Positions 58,209 through 64,000 of a stretch of 64,000 nucleotides of DNA are shown here, piece after piece. Under the pieces are notes generated by a model that searched no databases, was not told the origin of the DNA, and saw only the letters and a program-made list of their open reading frames with translations. Origin of the DNA: Bimastos eiseni (lineage: Eukaryota > Annelida > Clitellata > Crassiclitellata > Lumbricidae); contig OY365807.1 in assembly GCA_959347315.1 (NCBI GenBank), forward strand, positions 28,522,310 to 28,586,309, read 5' to 3'. Position 1 is the first letter of the stretch, and each line of letters starts with the position of its first letter. A program made the translations under genes and the position numbers.

Positions 58209-58683
58209 CATCGTTTCCCAATTTTTTTGGACAGTGGAACCCTTTTGATGTTGCTTTTATTCGCGGAATCCTGTCCAGAATTAAACATATTCTGCTGTGG
58301 GTACAAACGCTCTTCAACGCAGATAATTACAGGTTATGGCTATAGACTATGTTATTAGCAACACAAATATCGATGACTTAACATGGCACCGGAAAGAAAC
58401 GCGAGACCTGGCTATTGCGGACTTGATTTAGTATGGCGCCGGTGAATAAGCTGGTCTCCCTGACGGGGTTTTTGTGAGCGCTGAGAAATTTTCGAAGATT
58501 TACATTGCATTATAATATAGGCCTATCGTGAATTCTCTTTCCTGTGAAGTTCCCATGAAAAATTCGTCTAATTTAATTTTTATTGTTTTGAGCCTATTTT
58601 TAACACTTAAAGTTTTCCGTGGAACCCTTGTTTTCATCTGACGAAACCGTAGGGTTCCGCGGAACACAGTTTGTGAAATGCTG
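58209..58683. mobile_element. Degraded hAT-like element
   Basis: The right end read inward is CAGCATTTCACAAACTGTGT followed by TCCGCGGAACCC. The left end CATCGTTTCCCAATTTTTTT followed by GGACAGTGGAACCC matches it loosely. The outer 8-mers GGTTATTA (58201-58208) and GTGTATTA (58684-58691) agree at six of eight positions. The paired GGAACCC motif near CAG-type ends is common in hAT elements. The element contains the block shared with 1401-1455. Confidence 0.45.
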
Positions 58684-58969
58684 GTGTATTAAATGGCACA
58701 AATTAATTCGCTCTTTGGCTACCAGATTTGGAATTGAATCGGTTAATTATGTGAATTTCGGGATGAGTGGTATTGAGTAGAGTATCATAAGATAGGAGAC
58801 ATAGAAATGTGTCCTGGTCTATTAATAGGTCAACCATTGCAAGGACCGATTGGTCTGTGTTCACGAGTACTCATGCATGACTCAAGCATGCACTTATGTA
58901 CCTGAACACTTATATAGCGCGTTTTATGAAGACTCACAAAGGCGCACCAACGGGCAGTTGGGAAACGAC

Positions 58970-59147
58970 TCATCATCATCGTCATCATCATCAGAATCAT
59001 CACCATAACAATCGTCACCATCCTCCTCCTCATCCTCCTCATCATCTTCATCATCACCATCGTCATCGTCGTCGTCATCAGCATCACCATCATAATCACT
59101 ATCGTCATCATGATCCTTCTCCTCCTCCTCGTCATCATCATCGATTA
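58970..59147. repeat. (ATC)n/(TCC)n microsatellite
   Basis: CATCATCATC with TCCTCC interruptions. His-rich translations are artefacts. Confidence 0.9.
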
Positions 59148-59630
59148 CTGTTCGTCTCTCTTGGCATGGCTTCTTCGGACTTCAATCTGGCTCTTGAGAA
59201 ATGTCATTTAACCTACCAAGCCAATTCTAAATTCAATCTGATAAACTATAGAATAGTTTGCGTTTTAGCAGATACTATTAAAGTAGGATAATGAAGAATA
59301 ATGAAAATAACAACCAAACGGCGACAGCTTCAAATAATTGAAGAGGTAGGCCTACATGTATCACAGATAAGACTCTTAACTACAATGTCTTTAAAATTAG
59401 TTATAGAATAATCATAATTATAAGCGGTATATTGTATTGAAGAGGTATATTGTATTTGAGATGCATTGTATTTACGAGATACGTGTATTGTATTATGTCC
59501 TTTGTAATAGCGCGATCTCTGAACGACAACATAGATAGATTACATATATACGAACCGTTGAGTTTCCACTTTTAATTGCTCTAATTAAAACAGTTATAGG
59601 CAGGTGTTTCTCAATGCAATGTTAAGATAT

Positions 59631-60283
59631 AGCTACACCAGTGGTTCTCAGCCTTTTTGACCCCACGGCACACTTGAGATCTTTCGAAATTCCGGCGGCA
59701 CACCATTGAACTAAAACTAATTTTTATGTTTAATTTTGAGCAATCTTGCTTTTAAGCATTTACTATGCCAAAAAGAAGGCTTAATTTGAAGTTGTAAGCT
59801 TACATAATTAGAGTAGAGCGGACAAACCATTTAAATTTAGGGGTTTAACTTGAACAGGTTAAATTCAACATTTACAGTTTTACATTTGAAATGCTAAACA
59901 TAAACTGATTGCAAGCTGTGCGTGTTATCGGTGTAAGACCTGTTTAAATGTCAATCAATGTCAATGAGATATCTGGGCTTGATGTCCCTTGCAAATTTAT
60001 TTAATCCTTGGACGCATTTCCGATGAACAAACTCTCATTTTTTCTTCAACACACTTCAAATTTTCTCTCTTTTTGTATTTAATATTTGTAAGAGTTGAAA
60101 ACCCGAGCTCACACAAATAGGATGTGGAGAACTGTAAAAGAATATGCAAGGTCATCTTTTAAATATCGTTTTTATTGATTTTGAATTTGATTTCGTTATT
60201 AGCGCCGCGACACACTTGGCGGTGCATGCCTCGCGGCACACCAGTGTGCCGCGACACACCGGTTGAGAATCACTGAGCTACAC
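59631..60283 (-). mobile_element. hAT transposon remnant with perfect 8-bp target duplication
   Basis: The element at 59639-60275 (637 bp) has ends CAGTGGTTCTCAGCC and, inverted, CAGTGATTCTCAACC. Direct repeats AGCTACAC flank it at 59631-59638 and 60276-60283. On the - strand at 60149-59961 a reading frame gives YLCELGFSTLTNIKYKKREN and then EMRPRIK, a stop, ICKGHQAQISH. This matches the C-terminal dimerisation region of hAT (ZBED-like) transposases. The rest of the transposase is missing, so the element is a non-autonomous internal-deletion copy. Confidence 0.88.
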
Positions 60284-60959
60284 AGTAGACAATGATGACC
60301 ATCAGTTACATAACATAACACAACAAGGGTTTTAAATGGTTCAGAAGGCATTACGTATGTGTTAGAACCACTGCTAAGTTCTACTCTGACTTTCACTGCA
60401 TCTACTCCTGTAAATATTTTTTCGACTGACGCTGTGACGCACATATTTATACAAAACAGCAAAATGCCTTTGCCTATGACAACCCATGCTTCTGATTGTT
60501 TCTATGGTCCGGCGATAAATTTCCAATCTTATAAGAGCGAAGTAGCTCCATGCTGCATACATACGCCATGAACTGATGCTCACCAGAAAGATCGTTGAAA
60601 ACGAAGTGGCATTGCAACATCTGATCATTACAATTTGCAAGCCACATGAGACTTTAAGGCAATTTTTGAATAGAATCTCATCGATGTTTATACTACTTTT
60701 AGCTGAGAACCACACTCTCTGAATCTCATCTATAGGACGTTTTTGAGAGGCGCTATTTATGAATCCATTAAATTAACTTTTCTCGAAGCAGTTACACTTG
60801 GAAGAAGCAGATTAAACCAGATTTTACCAACAAGTGCGCGTATTGAAAGGCTATGAAAGTGATTTGTTTAAAGGTGCTTAGGTGTCTCTCACCTCCATTT
60901 TCATGTTGGTTGACATCGGAAGACGTTGCAAGATTTCCCGGCGCCACCAAACGACAATA

Positions 60960-61810
60960 GCTTAAACCAAAATACGGCGCAACTCGACGGTGGCCGCGGC
61001 TGAAAAGTTCATCGGGAACTTCGGTCCCGACGGCCAGGAATAAACTTCTTGACGCACGACGCGCTCTGCCTCTTCTCCTCCTCGCCTCGGCTGATGAGGA
61101 AGGAGGAAGAGGGGAGGAGGGGACAGGGAGAGTGGGCCGAAGAAGCGGCGGCAGCTCCTCCGCTGGGCTGGCATCTGGTGCCCAGCCTGTGACGCTTAAG
61201 CGACGTCATGCAACGACAAGACCGATTGGCCGCCGACGGTGATAAGCCGCCAAACGACAGCGGCCTGGCCGTTGGGCGGCAGCACAGCCGCCGTGTGGCC
61301 CGGCGGCGGCCATCCCGCCGCTCGGTCGGAGGAGCGAGGGAAGAAGGCAAGAAGCGCGTCCTGTCCATTCCTAGAAGGTCTATAAATAGCCCGGCCCTGA
61401 CGTCGTCCCATGAGCAGCTGTGCCGTCCTGCCCCTCTGCTGCCGTCTGCATGTGTGCGGACCGTTCACCGCCGCCGCCTCTCTTGCTACCTGGAATCATT
61501 AGAGGCACACGCGTCGTGTTACAGGCGGCGGAGGGTATAGGGGAGTTGAATGGATGGATGGAAGGGAGAAGGGGAGCGGAGAGGGAGGCCCGCTGCTCGA
61601 GTCCCGGGTCATCTTGCTTTGCTGCCAAGGAACGCCGAAAGACAAGGAACCAGACTTCCATCTGCGCCGCATGCCTGGTATTACCATTAGACAAGGCGCC
61701 GTTGATGGCTCAGCCAGCCACACAACGATCACCACAGCCCCACCGCCCCACAGACCGACGGCTCCTCCTCGTGACTGCTATGTGTGCCAGATGTTTGTTT
61801 GGATGAGCGC
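60960..61810 (+). promoter_or_regulatory. GC-rich island with TATA box
   Basis: A CpG-dense stretch is followed at 61380 by CTATAAATAG, then CCCGGCCCTGACGTCG (a CRE-like half) and an ATG at 61410. The arrangement suggests a + strand promoter with a start site near 61.41 kb. The ATG opens only about 30 codons, and overlapping longer frames show no known domain. It could instead serve the - strand as a distal basonuclin promoter. Confidence 0.4.
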
Positions 61811-64000
61811 TGTTGCTGGACCTGACCGTCGGGCGGAGCCACTGCTTAAAGGTAAACGACGCAAATTGTAGTGGGGATGGCAGAAAAGTTCAGTAAGTAA
61901 GCAAACAATGGAATCCAGAAGAAAGAGGACATTGCTTAAATCCAACCCTACTTAAGACAAATAATAGGTCTAACTCTTAGAACTATCTCCATTATGTTGT
62001 CACATTATGTCTTTAAAATTCATGGATAACCTATTACAAGTCAAACTTGAACTGTACGCCGTTGACCTAAACTTCTTAAACATCATTTGACCATCATTTG
62101 CGGATTTTCTTCAACGCTCAACAGTTATGTCTTGGAACCAGTTTGTTCACATTCGTTCTCTGTCAATTTTCGTGGACGTTGGATGAGACTCGACTGAACT
62201 TTATGCGGCTCACGTGTTTTAATGTGGATCCTAGGCTATATATAATTAACTATGACAATGGTCATCAGACTTTTTATCGGTGAGGAACCACGCTGCCAAC
62301 TTTGGCATCTATGAGTGAGACAGTAAATAGCAGTTCAGCTATATGATGCCAAAATTCCGGGTCCGTAGGCAGAGAAATATCGGTTTACTAGCAGAGTTTT
62401 ATCACTGGTCTCTAAGACGGAAGTGAACGAGTTCTGTAGCAAAAATGACAAGTAAGATAATACGTACTCGGATGCATGAGGTCTAAACTGTTGTTGTTAA
62501 GTGTCAGCGTTGTCAGATCAAATAAGGCAGAAATCTTTAAACCGTATTTAACTGATTATAATATTTATTAAAAGTTGATTTTGGGCTTTCCATTCATAAC
62601 TGAAGTGTCATCTCTTCAAGTACTCATGCCCTGGCCCTCTGACTCATCCGATCATCCGGCTCCCAAGTCTCGCCCATACAACACTCATCTTAAAAGCTTC
62701 TGTGACTCCTACGGAAACCGGGCTATGGCCACCCCGGGACTATCGACCTTTGGGCAAGCCATCTGATTCAACGCAGCGCTCGCGAATTACTTGCGCTTGG
62801 TTTTCGGGTGGCGCTTTAGAAGTTTACAGATTACGATTAGTTGACCCAGGAGATTCTCAGTTGTCATCCGGGTCTTTAGCTTTGATTTAAGAATGTTCAT
62901 CCCCTGAAAACATTGCACAGTTACATGTAAGTTGTTTGTACACTGTAAAATCTATAATCTGTTCCCTTTAATCTTCTCTAACCGGCTATTATATTTTTAC
63001 ATCACGTATATCCTACTAGGTGGTTTTGACTTGCAGGACCTTTGGTCTCTAATTGGGTCTCCTGGGCATATCTCAGCCTCCTTACTCACTCCAATTACTA
63101 ATTGTCTCCTTTCTCAACTAGAATGAGACTTATCACTATTTTGTTGTGGAATAATTGTGAATTGTTGCTTATATGCTGATTAGCCAAATAAATGTATGTG
63201 ATTGATTTTGATTGATCTAAATAAATTATGCACTTACAAGCTATAGGATGGAACAGACAGGGTAAGTTCAACTATCGACTAACTTCGAGAAGTCACTGAA
63301 TGTCTCTGACATCATTTCTCGCTGTTTGAATTCGATATTTTCTTACAGTTCGATTATTTCAAGGTCAACGTTTGTGTCTGTCAAACGAAAGTGATGATCT
63401 GTATTTGAAATCAACTCTGGATCTGCATTGAGGGATTAAGCACAAGCTGAAGCAAAGGCTTTGATTTGAAGGAAATCTGTAAACCTCCCTATGAAATTTT
63501 TATGAAGGTTGCCAACCAACTGGAGTGCTGCAGAAGAGTTCTTTTGCGTCGTCTAACCTACACGCGTAGACGTTGCCTACGGATAAGAGAACATCTGCTG
63601 CTAACGATGGTTTTAACAAATTAACTGTCTTCAATAATGATAGGCATATCACTGAGTTGTAGGTCTACTGTTCAGTTGCAGATTGAGAAAAAATCAGTTG
63701 TTTTAGATGTCCCGGAATGTCACCTGAAAATTCTTTGTACATCAACCATGCTGAGAAGTGCTGCGTTTCCCTCAGAAAAATTATGTTATTTGTGATAACA
63801 ATGAAAAGCAATTTTACTTCGTCACATAAACTTTCATTTTCTAGAAAGCTCTGGAGAGCCGACACAGAACGAGTTGGAGACCACTGCATATCATGTGAGC
63901 TGCATTCAACCAAAGATTTGATGAGGCAGTTGTGATCAGGTTCGGTCTGAAATCCACATGATCCACATCCAGAGATGAGACAGACAGTTTTGGAATTGGG
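61811..64000. other. Right flank, no gene seen
   Basis: AT-rich and without convincing exons. At 63188-63217 an AATAAATG is followed by TGATTGATTTTGATTGAT, resembling the short-repeat tail of a CR1/L2-type LINE. No reverse-transcriptase motif was seen upstream of it. A hAT-like end phrase (TGGTCATCAGACTTTTTATC) occurs at about 62260. Confidence 0.4.

Noticed and set aside
62570..63220. Possible 3' end of a CR1/L2-type LINE (AATAAATG then TGATTGAT units)
   Set aside because: No reverse-transcriptase or endonuclease motif upstream, so the tail alone is not enough to call an element.

Overview
The window is nuclear DNA from an animal. Genes are split by GT-AG introns, coding exons sit in AT-rich non-coding DNA, microsatellites are dense, and there is one 200-N assembly gap at 29890-30089. 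Two protein-coding genes are well supported. A basonuclin gene plus tRNA-derived SINEs, hAT and TTAA-flanked miniature elements fit a bilaterian invertebrate, probably marine. I cannot fix the phylum; an echinoderm-like or spiralian source is only a guess.

Left (1488 to about 16.9 kb, + strand): the 3' two thirds or more of a large coiled-coil gene. I rebuilt at least 16 exons from splice sites and phase (about 1,965 codons). Its repeated coiled-coil blocks resemble the MTCL/SOGA microtubule cross-linking family. The 5' end lies before the window. The 3' end has a 24-nt microexon, a Ser/Pro-rich tail and alternative C-terminal exons.

Middle (16.9-37.1 kb): about 20 kb without a convincing gene. 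It holds a 139-bp hAT-type MITE, dispersed repeats, several minisatellites (two flank the gap), a pyrimidine-rich kilobase at 32.4-33.4 kb, and one GC-rich coding-like patch at 31.9-32.1 kb.

Right (37.155-47.05 kb, - strand): three exons of a basonuclin (BNC1/BNC2-type) zinc-finger gene, ending tail-to-tail with the coiled-coil gene. The N-terminal Cys motif, the conserved basonuclin block and three C2H2 finger pairs are present. The first finger of the middle pair has lost its usual histidine spacing. The true start exon is upstream (above 47.05 kb) and was not found.

Far right (47-64 kb): GC-rich islands at 47.8-48.6, 51.4-52.05, 54.2-55.1 and 61.0-61.8 kb (the last with a TATA box), one orphan exon-like ORF at 56.69-56.91 kb, a 57-bp inverted duplication, and two hAT-type elements. 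One of these has a perfect 8-bp target duplication and a decayed transposase C-terminus. These may belong to the basonuclin 5' region or to a gene whose body lies outside the window.

All family calls come from reading motifs. No database search or splice predictor was run.
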